Shown: positions 1 to 9,615, counted from the first letter of the stretch. The stretch is 64,000 bases of DNA from Parasphingopyxis sp. (GCF_028279465.1 NZ_JANQNS010000019.1:1-64000), one strand, 5' to 3'. Notes: generated from the letters alone by a model not told the origin. Made by a program: numbers and translations.

Positions 1-1597
1 ACACCGCATGATCGCCGAAGCCGTCGACTATGCCAACGCCATCGAAGACTATGAACTCAGCAGACAAATCATCAACGATAACTGCGAATGGATGCGGGCC
101 GAAAAATTTGGTGGCAGTAGCTATTTCAACCGTCTCCTGGCGAACATCCCGGAGGAAGAGATATTCAAAGACACGCGCATCCTTTTTTCGAAAGCCTATA
201 CTTCCATCTTGGCCGGCGATTTCAAACAAGCCCTGTATTATTATCATTCCGCGGAAGCATTGATCGAAAAAGTTGGCATCACGCCAGATACGCTTCGTGA
301 CAGACTAACCATCGGCACGGGTCTGCTATTTCGCACCGAGTTTAAGAGAGAACGAGGCGGCGGCTGGCTGAAAGAGCTCCTTGAACTGGTTGCGGGAGAG
401 AAGGCAGCGTCATCGAATATGGACCCGAGGGTTCACGTTCTCTGTTGCCTGACCTTGCAGAGCCTCGCCTATGGCGATTTTAACGAGGCAAGAAATTATG
501 CGCTTGCTGCAGAACCCGACCTTCAGCATGTGATTGGTATTTATTGTGAGCTCAACTTTGCTTTGATCGAGCTTTGGACCAACGCGCCCGACAAGGCCCG
601 CGAGCACCTAGAGCGTGCGTCAGAGGCAGCAATCCGGATTGGCGGTGCGCAGAGCAACCTGAAATTCATGTCCGACATGTTTCTGACAGTCATCGACTAT
701 TGGGAAAGTGATCTCGATGCGGATCCGGACTACGATCTCGAACCCGCAGTTCTACGTACTCTAGACGGCGACGGTGGATATGATGTTTTCAGTATCGGTT
801 TCGATGCGGTTCTCCACGATGCGCTTTGCCAAAAGAATTTCGACAAAGCGAAAAGCTACATCGAAAAGCTTGAAGAGGCGACGGACCGGCTAGCTATCGA
901 GCGTCTCGTTCAGTTTGCCCAGATTCTGCGCTTGGATTGCGCGGCCGCGCAGCACAATTTGGCAGAGGCCGCACAACTTTTCGATGCGGTACAGAGTTGG
1001 CTCGACGTTGATGAAATGGCTCTGGAGAACCTAGGATGGTTTCTCCGAACCACAGCCGCCTACTCCTGTGCACGCTATTTGGCCGCTGTTGGGCATGAAG
1101 AAGAGGCGCTCATCCGTGTTGACGACGGTTTGGCCGAGGTGGATCAGCTCGATGTGGTGCTCATGCGCGTTAGAGGTAATGTCCTCAAGGCATCGCTGCT
1201 CGAACAGGCACAGCAACGAGACGGTGCTTTGGAAATTCTGACAGACGCAATCGAAGATGCAGCGCGAATCGGCTGTTCGAGACCATTTACCCGCGATGTT
1301 ACACCCGATCTCGTGCGGGAGGCCGCCAACTGGATTGTTAGCGGAAACCAAAGCGTTGTTGTGAAGGATTTTGCCCGGAAGCTCTCAGCATCCTATTCTA
1401 AAGAGCTTTTCACGGTCCGTGAGAAAGAGGTCCTGCAGGGTTTGGCCGATGGGCAATCCAACAAGGAGATCGCGCGCGACCTTGATCTCACCGACAACAC
1501 GGTCAAGTTTCACGTCCGGAATATCTACCGCAAGTTGGAGGTGACCAAGCGGGTCAATGGCGTAGCCAAAGCTCGCAACCTCGGGCTTATTTCGTAA
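1..1597 (+). CDS. LuxR-family (MalT-like) transcriptional regulator, 5'-truncated
   Basis: The frame is open to the left edge, so the start lies outside the window; the first ATG seen is at 8. About 530 residues are visible. The last 65 form a LuxR/FixJ-type helix-turn-helix: FTVREKEVLQGLADGQSNKE followed by the recognition-helix pattern DNTVKFHVRNIYRKL. The preceding ~450 residues are helical and rich in A, L and E, like the TPR-type arm of MalT/LAL regulators. An N-terminal ATPase domain would lie upstream, but this is inference. It probably activates a catabolic gene set in response to a ligand; the target is not evident. Confidence 0.85.
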   Translation, partial: HRMIAEAVDYANAIEDYELSRQIINDNCEWMRAEKFGGSSYFNRLLANIPEEEIFKDTRILFSKAYTSILAGDFKQALYYYHSAEALIEKVGITPDTLRDRLTIGTGLLFRTEFKRERGGGWLKELLELVAGEKAASSNMDPRVHVLCCLTLQSLAYGDFNEARNYALAAEPDLQHVIGIYCELNFALIELWTNAPDKAREHLERASEAAIRIGGAQSNLKFMSDMFLTVIDYWESDLDADPDYDLEPAVLRTLDGDGGYDVFSIGFDAVLHDALCQKNFDKAKSYIEKLEEATDRLAIERLVQFAQILRLDCAAAQHNLAEAAQLFDAVQSWLDVDEMALENLGWFLRTTAAYSCARYLAAVGHEEEALIRVDDGLAEVDQLDVVLMRVRGNVLKASLLEQAQQRDGALEILTDAIEDAARIGCSRPFTRDVTPDLVREAANWIVSGNQSVVVKDFARKLSASYSKELFTVREKEVLQGLADGQSNKEIARDLDLTDNTVKFHVRNIYRKLEVTKRVNGVAKARNLGLIS

Positions 1598-1620
1598 TCG
1601 GAATATGATTGAATATCCGA
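1598..1620 (+). terminator. imperfect hairpin just after the LuxR gene
   Basis: Arms TCGGAATAT (1598-1606) and AATATCCGA (1612-1620) pair imperfectly around a short loop directly behind the stop codon. There is no clear T-run, so the terminator reading is weak. Confidence 0.25.
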
Positions 1621-1919
1621 AGAGTGCAACATCAAAGCATTTGGTTTATCATTTTGCCGACGAGTGTTCCGCAAGGAATTTCTCGGCAACTTACTCCGAT
1701 ACATGAGACTATAGAGAATCCACAATTAGATTGCATGTCGGCAGTCTAGATGTCGCACGCTGCAAGTTGCCGTATCCACTATTGAACGGGAGCAATTCAA
1801 AGCTCGAGCCCATCCAAATGGGTAGTCCCAAAGATTGGAGTACCAGTTTTTTCATTCAGTTTACATGCGGTTACGAGTCTATGTCTATTGGTCGGACATG
1901 CTTCTGAAGAAAGGGCTTC
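1598..1919. other. non-coding stretch between LuxR and MarR genes
   Basis: This AT-richer 322-bp gap holds only the weak hairpin at its left end and, at its right end, the purine-rich ribosome binding site AGAAAGGG of the next gene. No convincing gene, RNA or repeat was seen. Confidence 0.5.
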
Positions 1920-2276
1920 ATGATGCGACCGATCGCTTCTGTTGGTGTCGAAAATATCGGACTCGAGCAGATCGAAGGCGTTTTAGCGCAGCAGCGGGAA
2001 TATGCTGAATTCCTCGAAAGACATGGGTTGACCAAAGCCGGCGGTGATATTCTGCTCCGGGTCGCCTGGTCGTTGGCAAATGGGAAAAAGCCGTGCGTTA
2101 CCGATATATGTCTGCTTGTCGATTATCCGCGAACGACAGCTCTGCGGTATATTGCGATGCTTGAAGAACAAGCTCTCATTCAGCGTGAGAGGGACGTGCA
2201 TGATAGACGACGGTGGCTTGTGAATCTCACGCCGAAGGGCTCGACAGCCATCCAACGCCATCTCCGCACATCGTGA
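1920..2276 (+). CDS. MarR-like winged-helix regulator
   Basis: A 118-residue protein, short for the MarR family (usually 140-160). A winged helix occupies roughly residues 40-115: a helix pair around LLVDYPRTTALRYIAMLEEQ, followed by a wing with the MarR-typical basic hairpin DVHDRRRWLVNLTPKG. The start is the first of two tandem ATGs, behind AGAAAGGG. It stands alone, convergent with the AraC gene. It probably acts as a dimeric DNA-binding repressor; ligand and targets are unknown. Confidence 0.75.
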   Translation: MMRPIASVGVENIGLEQIEGVLAQQREYAEFLERHGLTKAGGDILLRVAWSLANGKKPCVTDICLLVDYPRTTALRYIAMLEEQALIQRERDVHDRRRWLVNLTPKGSTAIQRHLRTS

Positions 2277-2418
2277 TGCGTGTCGCCAAAATCACCAGTG
2301 AGTGGGCCGAGGCACTCTGGCTTGGGCCAAAGGAACATGGAGGCCGCTCACTCAGCAGAACCAAGGCGTCGATCATTTGCCAAGCGAGAGGCAATCTAGA
2401 AGCGATCCAGTTGCCTTA

Positions 2419-3456
2419 CTAACCGCGCCCTTTCCGAAACTCTTTCGGGCTCATTCCAAACCGTTTCCGGATTGCGGTAGAAAAATTGGATTGGTGCGAG
2501 AAGCCCGCTTGCTCGCAAATTTCGAGCAGGGAGAGATCGGTTGTTTTCAGCAGTTCATAGCCGCGCTCAAGGCGCAGATTTTGCAGGTACCGGGAGATCG
2601 TAACGCCATAAAAATTTCTGAAGCCATAGAATAATTTGTTGCGATTAATGCCAGACTCCTTGGCCAATGTGGCGATGCTCGGCGGGTCGGTGAATTCGGT
2701 GCGAAGGCGCTCGGCAATAGCGCGGATTGCCAACTCATCGTCAACGGTAAGATTGATGCCAGGCGCCGAACGCGGTGGCTCCAACAAAGAATGCAACGCC
2801 AAACACAGCAACTCGGTCGACCGCGCGCGCACATATTGCACCCGCAGATTATCTTCCAGCTCACACAAGAGAATGTCAGACACCGCCTCTGAAAGCCGTC
2901 GGTCACTGTCGAACGGAGAATGGAAGCTGTTGCCCGAATACCAATCCGGCAAAGGTTGTAGCATTTCCGGAAGGTCGGCAGCTTCCTTGCCTGCCAGGTC
3001 CGCAAGCAAGTCGGGCGGGCAATGAATCGTTACCCAGCTGTGGCGGTGGCTTGCTGCGAAGTGTTCCTTCATTTCAAGATCATTGCGCGTATTTATGACA
3101 CGCCATGACTGGGTGAGGGCATGAGTCGGACGCGATGCACCCGCCTGCATCTGAACATCAAGCGCCAGCGCGAAATTGAAGCGCAGGTTTTTACCGTCTT
3201 CAACAATGGTGTCTCGCGGTTCATGGAACTGACAATCCATAACCAGAACATTGATGCCGTCTGAAAGCCGGAAATACTCCAGCCAACCCCTGCCTTCAGC
3301 AGGAGCGACAGCGAAGCGCCAGGCTTCACCTTGGCTGGAACGAAAATACCATTCTGGCTCCTCGGCGCCCAAGAGCTGGGCGGCTGTTTCCTCGATGTTA
3401 TGCCAGTCGAAATGGATCAAGAGTGCAATCGCCACAAAAAATAATGCGATCCGCAA
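2419..3456 (-). CDS. AraC-family transcriptional regulator
   Basis: The C-terminal ~100 residues form the double helix-turn-helix of the AraC/XylS family: SIATLAKESGINRNKLFYGF and then LLEICEQAGFSHQSNFSTAI, followed by RFGMSPKEFRKG. The N-terminal part is a probable sensor domain of the PchR-like type. It is divergent from a TonB-dependent receptor with a gap of only 72 bp, so it probably controls that receptor operon. The start is doubtful. The most upstream codon is a TTG giving a hydrophobic leader (MRIALFFVAIALL) that is odd for an AraC protein; a later GTG or TTG near residues 8-13 could be the real start. Confidence 0.85.
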   Translation of the reverse strand: MRIALFFVAIALLIHFDWHNIEETAAQLLGAEEPEWYFRSSQGEAWRFAVAPAEGRGWLEYFRLSDGINVLVMDCQFHEPRDTIVEDGKNLRFNFALALDVQMQAGASRPTHALTQSWRVINTRNDLEMKEHFAASHRHSWVTIHCPPDLLADLAGKEAADLPEMLQPLPDWYSGNSFHSPFDSDRRLSEAVSDILLCELEDNLRVQYVRARSTELLCLALHSLLEPPRSAPGINLTVDDELAIRAIAERLRTEFTDPPSIATLAKESGINRNKLFYGFRNFYGVTISRYLQNLRLERGYELLKTTDLSLLEICEQAGFSHQSNFSTAIRKRFGMSPKEFRKGRG

Positions 3457-3485
3457 AAGACGTCGGCGGACCTCAAATGCAATCT

Positions 3486-3498
3486 TATTGTCACAATA
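3486..3498. promoter_or_regulatory. 13-bp perfect palindrome in the AraC/receptor divergent promoter
   Basis: TATTGT-C-ACAATA is a perfect inverted repeat inside the 72-bp gap between the AraC gene and the receptor. Its position makes it a candidate operator or activator site. AraC proteins usually bind direct repeats, so the binding partner is uncertain. Confidence 0.35.
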
Positions 3499-3528
3499 GC
3501 GCTGATCGCGAAGATTGGGAGGGGTCCA

Positions 3529-5721
3529 ATGAATATTTCAAGAAGCACCATTCGGATTGCGGTCTTGTGCGGCGTGAGCGGCTTTGCAGTCCATGCAGCC
3601 AACGCCTCGGCTCAGGTATCGACTGCCAATGCAGAGGAGCAAACCGAGCTGACCGGCGAAAACCCCATTGTCGTCACTGCCCGCAAGCGCGATGAGGATA
3701 TTACGGACGTTCCGATTGCCGTGACAGCACTGGGTTCAGAACAGCTTGATGTAAGGGGGGTGAACAGCGTCGACGAAGTGCTCAGTTTCATCCCCAATGC
3801 GAGCCAGTCGGGTGGGATTGCAGGCGGCCTACAAGGGCTAGTCAGCATTCGTGGTATCTCGACATTGGTGCGGTTTGTCGGTCTGGAAACCGGCGTCGGA
3901 TTTTATGTCGATGGTGTCTATATTGGCCGCCCTGAAAATTTTAATCAGGAGTTGATTGACGTTGAAAGGATCGAAGTCTTGCGTGGCCCGCAAGGCGCGC
4001 TATTCGGGAAAAACACCGTTGCCGGCGCCATCAACATCATCACCAGAGAACCGGACCTCAATCAATGGACCGGCGATTTCGAGCTGGGATACGGCAATTT
4101 CGATACTGTGCGGGCGCAGGGTTACGTCTCCGGCCCGCTGTCCGATCAGGTTGGAGTGTCGCTCACCGCAGGCTATCTGAACAGCTCAGGTTTTGTCGAG
4201 AATGTTTCTGGTATCCAGCCGGATCTCGATGCTGCTGACCTTGCAACATTTCGCACCCGGTTGCGGTTTGAGCCCTCTTCGGATTTCGACCTTACGATCA
4301 GTGGTGATGCGATTATCGATCGCGGACGCCCGTCTTTCTTCGAAGTCTCCGATGTCGCTTTTGTCGATGATCCGACCGAAAATACGCCCTTTACGGTCAA
4401 CAATGATCAACCCAATGAGCTCGACCGGGATATCTATGGCCTTTCGGCTACAGCGAATGTGGCCGTCGGACCGGGAACCTGGACAACGATCCTAGCCTAC
4501 CGCGAAAGCTCGTTCGACGCACGGCTGGATGATGACAAGGTCCCGTTTCGTTTTTTCGTAGATCGCTTTGGCAGCGATGTGAATTTCTGGTCGGTCGAGT
4601 CTCGATATGCTGCCGAAATCTTCGATGGCGTAAACCTGGTTGCCGGACTGTTCTATCTTGAGCAGGATGCGGATAATGTATCGAACTTTGCACTCGGCGA
4701 TTTCCTGACGGGCGTGCCGGGTGTGGAGCCTCCGATCGATCTTATCAGCACGGTCGACACAGAAAGCATCGCTGCATTTTTTGACCTCGATATCGAACTA
4801 ACAGATCGCTTAGCTCTCGAAGTGGGCGGCCGGTTCGTCAGCGAAAGCAAGGATGCGAGCCACGTCCAAAACGACAGTACTGGGCTTTTTGGAAGCCAGA
4901 CATTCGCAGAAAGCCGGACCGATAACGATTTCGCGCCAACGGTTTCGCTGCGGTATGAGTTTACCGATGAACTCAATGGCTATGTGCGCTTTGCTCAGGG
5001 TTTCAAGAGCTCAGGCTTCAACACCGATTTCGTGAACGCCAACTCCAATTTCTCGGTCGATCCAGAACATGCAACCGCTTATGAAGTGGGGCTGAAAGGT
5101 AACTTTGCAGGTGGGACCGTGAGGAGCAATCTGGCGGTTTTCCTGACCGACTATGAGAACCTGCAATTATCACAGATTACGGGCTTTGGCGTCACACTCA
5201 ACAACGCCGCAGAAGCAGAGATTTTCGGTATCGAGTTCGATATTGCTGCACAACTCACGGACACCTTCAGCGTGAATGCAGCGATCGGCTATCTCGATGC
5301 GACATATGAAGATTTTGCGGGCTGCCCTGTGCCCGGTGCGACCGATCCAGCCATCGCAGTTGCCAACTGTGCCGGAAATTTCCTCAATCTTGCACCTGAA
5401 TGGAGCACAGCCGTGGGTGCGCAATGGAACGGTCCGGTGTTCGGTGATTGGGATGGCCTGGTCAGGGTCGATTGGCAGTATCGTTCGGAAATCTTCTTTG
5501 AGCCGCAAAATACGGCGCGTTTGAGCGGGGATGAAAGGCACCTTGTCAATCTGCGGGCTGGCCTTGATAACGGAACCTTCAGCGTCTTCGTTTGGGCCGA
5601 AAACCTTTTTGATGAAGTCTATGTCAATTTTGCCGATGACCGCAGCGCTATCTTCGTGAACACCACGCAATCTTTCGGTCCGCCAAGAACCTATGGCGTG
5701 ACATTGGGCTTTAGCTTTTGA
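3529..5721 (+). CDS. TonB-dependent outer-membrane receptor
   Basis: A 730-residue protein with a signal peptide ending near AANASAQ. The plug domain starts at about residue 45 (PIVVTARKRDEDITDVPIAV) and carries the usual VERIEVLRGPQGALFGKNT segment. A beta-barrel follows and ends in an aromatic GFSF C-terminus, as outer-membrane barrels do. It takes up a ligand at the expense of the TonB/ExbBD system. The downstream alpha/beta hydrolase begins 13 bp after its stop, so the three genes from here to 7881 probably form an operon controlled by the divergent AraC protein. Substrate unknown; the linked hydrolases suggest an ester, amide or peptide rather than a siderophore. Confidence 0.93.
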   Translation: MNISRSTIRIAVLCGVSGFAVHAANASAQVSTANAEEQTELTGENPIVVTARKRDEDITDVPIAVTALGSEQLDVRGVNSVDEVLSFIPNASQSGGIAGGLQGLVSIRGISTLVRFVGLETGVGFYVDGVYIGRPENFNQELIDVERIEVLRGPQGALFGKNTVAGAINIITREPDLNQWTGDFELGYGNFDTVRAQGYVSGPLSDQVGVSLTAGYLNSSGFVENVSGIQPDLDAADLATFRTRLRFEPSSDFDLTISGDAIIDRGRPSFFEVSDVAFVDDPTENTPFTVNNDQPNELDRDIYGLSATANVAVGPGTWTTILAYRESSFDARLDDDKVPFRFFVDRFGSDVNFWSVESRYAAEIFDGVNLVAGLFYLEQDADNVSNFALGDFLTGVPGVEPPIDLISTVDTESIAAFFDLDIELTDRLALEVGGRFVSESKDASHVQNDSTGLFGSQTFAESRTDNDFAPTVSLRYEFTDELNGYVRFAQGFKSSGFNTDFVNANSNFSVDPEHATAYEVGLKGNFAGGTVRSNLAVFLTDYENLQLSQITGFGVTLNNAAEAEIFGIEFDIAAQLTDTFSVNAAIGYLDATYEDFAGCPVPGATDPAIAVANCAGNFLNLAPEWSTAVGAQWNGPVFGDWDGLVRVDWQYRSEIFFEPQNTARLSGDERHLVNLRAGLDNGTFSVFVWAENLFDEVYVNFADDRSAIFVNTTQSFGPPRTYGVTLGFSF

Positions 5722-5734
5722 AGCGGCGCTTCTG

Positions 5735-6589
5735 ATGACGGACAACGCGGCGGTAGAAGAGCCTTCCATTGCTTGGCGTGGCAGCGACCTTTCCGTTTCG
5801 CAGCGCGGTGACGGGGACAAGACACTGTTATTCATTCACGGAAACTCTTCGTGCAAAGAGGTCTTCGAAGCGCTTTGGGATCGCCCTGTACTACACCGGT
5901 TTCGGTGCGTCGGATTCGATCTGCCGGGTCACGGAGCAAGCGATGATGCGAACGATCCGGACGCATCGTACACCATTCCCGGATATGCTGCGGCCACTGC
6001 GCAGGTGATAGCCGAGTTAGGGCTTGGGCGGCCGATTTTGGTGGGCTGGTCTTTGGGTGGCCACGCCGCACTTGAACTGGCGCTATCCCAAGGAGATATT
6101 GCCGGCGTCCTGATCACAGGCACCCCACCGATCGGCCCAGGACCGGCGGTATTGCAAGGCGGCTTTACCCCCTTCACGTTCGAACAATCCACAGGCGATG
6201 AGAATGCAACAGAAGAGGCATTGGTCGCCTATGCGGGCCATATGTATGGGCTGCCAAGAGAAGAGTTCGCGCCATTTATGCCCGCACTCCTAAGAACCGC
6301 CGGGCGGGCGCGTTCTCGGATGACCGAACATTGGCTCAGCCACGATGGCGCGAGCCATCTGGAATTTGCCAAAACGGGTAAGGTGCCGCTGGCGATCGTG
6401 CACGGGGACAAAGACCCATTCGTCGATGCAGCATTTTTGGACACGCTTGAATCAAGCAGGCTGTGGGGTGGTCAGATTCATCATATGGAACAATCAGGGC
6501 ATGCCCCTTTTCTTGATGCTCCGGACCTATTCGCATCATTGCTGAGCCAGTTCGCCACCGACGCCTTGGAGCACCACAAGGGGGTATGA
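5735..6589 (+). CDS. alpha/beta-fold hydrolase
   Basis: A 284-residue protein with no signal peptide. The nucleophile elbow is GWSLGG with Ser106, the oxyanion-type motif HGNSS is at 35-39, the acid lies in GDKDPF and the catalytic His in GHAPF. This is a complete Ser-Asp-His triad of the esterase/lipase/C-C hydrolase class. It follows the TonB receptor by 13 bp and probably acts in the cytoplasm on the imported compound. Ester hydrolysis is the default guess; substrate not predictable. Confidence 0.85.
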   Translation: MTDNAAVEEPSIAWRGSDLSVSQRGDGDKTLLFIHGNSSCKEVFEALWDRPVLHRFRCVGFDLPGHGASDDANDPDASYTIPGYAAATAQVIAELGLGRPILVGWSLGGHAALELALSQGDIAGVLITGTPPIGPGPAVLQGGFTPFTFEQSTGDENATEEALVAYAGHMYGLPREEFAPFMPALLRTAGRARSRMTEHWLSHDGASHLEFAKTGKVPLAIVHGDKDPFVDAAFLDTLESSRLWGGQIHHMEQSGHAPFLDAPDLFASLLSQFATDALEHHKGV

Positions 6590-6753
6590 TGCGATTTCCC
6601 GTTCTTCGGTCGAACAAGATCTGAAGAAAGGACGGAGGCCTAGCTTGTCCCAAAAAGGTTCGGCTGACCGCGGCATCCCTCGGCACTAATCGCACCTAGG
6701 GGGAGATTGTTGATAAAGTACGGTGTATCGTATTCGAAGCTCGAGGTGATCTG

Positions 6754-7881
6754 ATGATGCCAGAAACGGATATTCTGCCCTGTTTTTCGGCGAGCTATGC
6801 CGAAGCTCGCGAGAAATTCTTGAATGAGTGCAAAGCGCGATCACTCGCAGTCGATAGTCGCTTAAACCCCGATGCAAAGGGGGTTGGCGGCGAAGAACTC
6901 TATGCGGACATCGTTCGGATTGGGCGGTCAGACTCGTCGAGCGTGCTTCTGCTGATGAGCGGTACCCATGGCGTTGAGGGGTATTGCGGCTCTGGAGCGC
7001 AGATCGGCTTGTTGAGAAATGGGTTCTTCGAAGATCTGCCCGAAGATCTGAGTGTGGTCATGGTTCACGCGATGAATCCGTATGGTTTTTCACATGATCG
7101 ACGGGTCAACGAAGACAATATCGATCTCAACCGGAATTTCCTGAATTTTGATGGGCCGGAGAGACCCCAAAGCGACTATTCCAAAATCCATGAGTTCATT
7201 CTGCCCACTGATTGGGGCGGCCCCGGGCACGAGTTCGCAAATAGCGAGCTGGCCAAGTACATTGAAAAAAATGGAATAAACGCGTTTCAGGCTGCCGTCT
7301 CTAGCGGCCAGTATCAATATCCGGATGGCTTGTTTTACGGCGGAGATAAGCCGAGCTGGTCGAATACAATGTTCCGATCGGTCTTGTCCGATTATCTGGC
7401 TGACGCGCAGAGCGTCGGAGTAATCGATTTTCACACCGGGCTCGGCCCCTATGGATATGGTGAGCTAATCACCGCTGGGTCTGAACTCCAGAAAGCGCGT
7501 GCGGTACAGTGGTACGGAGATCAGGTGACCGATCCCGAAGCCGGAACATCTACGTCCGCATCATTGGATGGAATGGTCGCGCATGGGATCGCCGAAACAC
7601 TCGCAGATGCTCAAATCACGTTTATCACGATCGAGTTCGGGACCGAGGATATTAACACAGTTCTGACGGCGTTGCGTGGTGATAACTGGTTGTATCTAAG
7701 GGGTGATCTGAACAGCCAGCTTGGGAAGAAGATCAAGAAAGATATCCGAGATGCCTTCTATCCTGACAAAGACGACTGGAAGCTGAGCGTTTGGTCACGC
7801 ACCCACGAGGTCATCGAACTGGCGATATCTGGAATTGGTCAGGCAGAAAATGACCGTCCAGTGCGAACTCGCCTTACATAA
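6754..7881 (+). CDS. DUF2817 family protein (M14-like zinc carboxypeptidase fold)
   Basis: A 375-residue protein matching the DUF2817 pattern: SGTHGVEGYCGSG with presumed zinc ligands His72 and Glu75, DLNRNF with the carboxylate-binding Arg127, DFHTGLG supplying the third zinc ligand, and a late TIEFGTED with the candidate catalytic Glu. These features match M14-type metallocarboxypeptidases and N-acyl amino-acid deacylases. No signal peptide is seen. The start follows GAGGTGATCTG. It probably hydrolyses a terminal amide or peptide bond of the compound brought in by the upstream receptor. Confidence 0.82.
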   Translation: MMPETDILPCFSASYAEAREKFLNECKARSLAVDSRLNPDAKGVGGEELYADIVRIGRSDSSSVLLLMSGTHGVEGYCGSGAQIGLLRNGFFEDLPEDLSVVMVHAMNPYGFSHDRRVNEDNIDLNRNFLNFDGPERPQSDYSKIHEFILPTDWGGPGHEFANSELAKYIEKNGINAFQAAVSSGQYQYPDGLFYGGDKPSWSNTMFRSVLSDYLADAQSVGVIDFHTGLGPYGYGELITAGSELQKARAVQWYGDQVTDPEAGTSTSASLDGMVAHGIAETLADAQITFITIEFGTEDINTVLTALRGDNWLYLRGDLNSQLGKKIKKDIRDAFYPDKDDWKLSVWSRTHEVIELAISGIGQAENDRPVRTRLT

Positions 7882-8077
7882 CAGCACCGGCCTTCGCCTG
7901 TAGTGCGGTCGTGTTCCACCGATTGCCCACAGAACGTATTGGGTCAAAGCTCTAATCGCGAGCTGAATGACAGTTTCGAATGACATCTAACCGTAGGTGA
8001 ACCGCCTGCAATCGGCCACAAGCGGACATTCACAGCATCGAGTGTTAGTTTTCAACGACCAGACTGAAATGAATCAA

Positions 8078-8093
8078 AGGTCGAATTCGACCT
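8078..8093. repeat. 16-bp perfect palindrome AGGTCGAATTCGACCT
   Basis: A perfect inverted repeat without spacer, 152 bp upstream of the serine hydrolase start. It could be a dimeric regulator site; nothing else supports a function. Confidence 0.4.
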
Positions 8094-8212
8094 CGACCAA
8101 CAAGAGCATCTCCACTGACATCGCAAAGACTCATCTTTGCAGGAGGTTGTGAACTTAGTTTTCAGCCCTAGCCGGACAATCCTTCTATTGACCTCGAATG
8201 CGGTCCGGCATA

Positions 8213-8231
8213 ATTGACTAATATTATAATA
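8213..8231 (+). promoter_or_regulatory. TetR-type element, copy 1 (ATTGACTA-ATATT-ATAATA)
   Basis: This 19-bp element lies 14-32 bp upstream of the serine hydrolase start and matches three others in this block (13667-13685, 14464-14482, 18659-18677) at every position outside the AT-only N5 core, apart from one base. It includes a TATAAT. Repressor binding here would block the promoter. Confidence 0.6.
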
Positions 8232-8244
8232 AAGGGAAAGTGTC

Positions 8245-9615
8245 ATGCGGTTTGCACATGGGCTTGGGATAACTCTCACAATCATCGTGGCTGCCCCGGT
8301 TCTTGCCCGGCCCGCTGTCGACTACGGCGCGCCCATATGTTCGATCATCGGCGATCCGGTTCGGCCGGACTTTGATCAGGCGGCGCGTGTCGAGCTGGAA
8401 ACGACGCTGCGCGATATGGTGGATCGCGGGATTGCGCCGGGCGTGGTCATGATGGTCGAGCAGGGTGGCGAAACGGTTTTCTCTTTCGCCCATGGCGCGG
8501 CCGATCCCGAGCAGGGCGAGCCGATGGCCGAGGACACGCTGTTCCGCCTCTATTCGATGACCAAGCCGGTCACCTCGATCGTGGCGTTGCAGCTTGTCGC
8601 TGAGGGCCGGTTATCGCTCGACGATCCGGTTTCGGATTACATCCAGGAATTCGCCGATATTCGGATGATGCCTGAGGATGGTGAAAGCGAGCCGGTTGCG
8701 CCGGTCCGTCCGGTCACGATCGGGGATCTGCTGACGCATACGGCCGGCCTGACCTATCGCACCAATGTCGAGACCGTGGCGGGTCAGGCCTATTTCGCGC
8801 GCGGCATTCCGGCCGGACCGGGCGTGGACCAGCCGCCGATTGACGGCAGCGATCCCGTATCTTCCATTGCCGAACTCGTCCGGCGCGTGGCCGCGGTGCC
8901 GCTGCTCAGCCAACCGGGCACGGCCTTCACCTATGGCAACGCGACCGATGTGCTGGGCCGCGTGATCGAGATCGTTTCCGATGCGCCGCTTTCCGATGTC
9001 TTCGATGCGAGGATTCTGACACCGCTCGGTATGCCGTCGACAAGTTTTCACGTCGCGGAGGCCGATCTCCCCCGCCTGTCGAGCGCCTATGCGGCGCCGG
9101 CGCAGTTCCCTGACGAGGGCGAGGGTGTCGCGACCGGTGTGGCGATTGATCGGCTCGGCCCGGCAACGTTGACGCTTGCCGATCCGGCCGCGTCCAGCCT
9201 CTTCGCGAGCCCGCCGGCCATCGAATATGGCGGCGCGGGCCTGGTCGGCACGGCCGGCGATTATCTCCGCTTCACCACGGCGGTGCGCGAGATGGAAATG
9301 CCGGACGGCAGCGCGATGTTGCCCGCGTCTTTGGCAGAAGCGATGCGCAGCGATCAGCTGACGCCCGAGGCGCGGCTGGCGGCGGACAATCTTGACGGGC
9401 TGGGTTTCGGCTATGGTTTCGCCGTCCGGCTCAATCCGACGGCCGAAGCGCCCGTCTTCCCGCAATGCGGCTATTTCTGGGGCGGGGCCGCATCGACCTT
9501 TTTCTGGATAGACCCGGCCGGCGAGACCTCTGGCGTCATCATGACGCAGGTCTTTGGTGGCGATGTGCGCAGCTATTTCCTCGAAGCGATGCGCATCCTG
9601 TACGCCGCTGAATAG
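8245..9615 (+). CDS. secreted serine hydrolase, beta-lactamase/penicillin-binding-protein fold
   Basis: A 456-residue protein with a signal peptide (cleavage near PVLA-RP). The SxxK motif is SMTK with Ser104/Lys107, and the second-motif Tyr is in YGN (230-232). It belongs to the class-C-like esterase/D-aminopeptidase group. These enzymes cleave esters or amides of varied small molecules; antibiotic resistance is not implied. It is convergent with the GPH transporter: its TAG ends at 9615 and the neighbour's stop begins at 9616. The ribosome binding site is AAAGGGAAAG. A likely periplasmic step for the compound handled by block B. Confidence 0.87.
   Translation: MRFAHGLGITLTIIVAAPVLARPAVDYGAPICSIIGDPVRPDFDQAARVELETTLRDMVDRGIAPGVVMMVEQGGETVFSFAHGAADPEQGEPMAEDTLFRLYSMTKPVTSIVALQLVAEGRLSLDDPVSDYIQEFADIRMMPEDGESEPVAPVRPVTIGDLLTHTAGLTYRTNVETVAGQAYFARGIPAGPGVDQPPIDGSDPVSSIAELVRRVAAVPLLSQPGTAFTYGNATDVLGRVIEIVSDAPLSDVFDARILTPLGMPSTSFHVAEADLPRLSSAYAAPAQFPDEGEGVATGVAIDRLGPATLTLADPAASSLFASPPAIEYGGAGLVGTAGDYLRFTTAVREMEMPDGSAMLPASLAEAMRSDQLTPEARLAADNLDGLGFGYGFAVRLNPTAEAPVFPQCGYFWGGAASTFFWIDPAGETSGVIMTQVFGGDVRSYFLEAMRILYAAE

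Larger units (their letters stand above)
7882..8244. other. 363-bp intergenic region with a 16-bp palindrome and a TetR-type element
   Basis: No gene was found. It contains a perfect palindrome at 8078-8093 and, near the right end, the 19-bp ATTGACTA-N5-ATAATA element, listed separately. It also marks the step from the lower-GC block on the left to higher-GC genes on the right. Confidence 0.5.

Noticed and set aside
8245..9615. Beta-lactamase resistance gene
   Set aside because: The SxxK and YxN motifs are shared by many esterases and peptidases; size and context fit a catabolic hydrolase.
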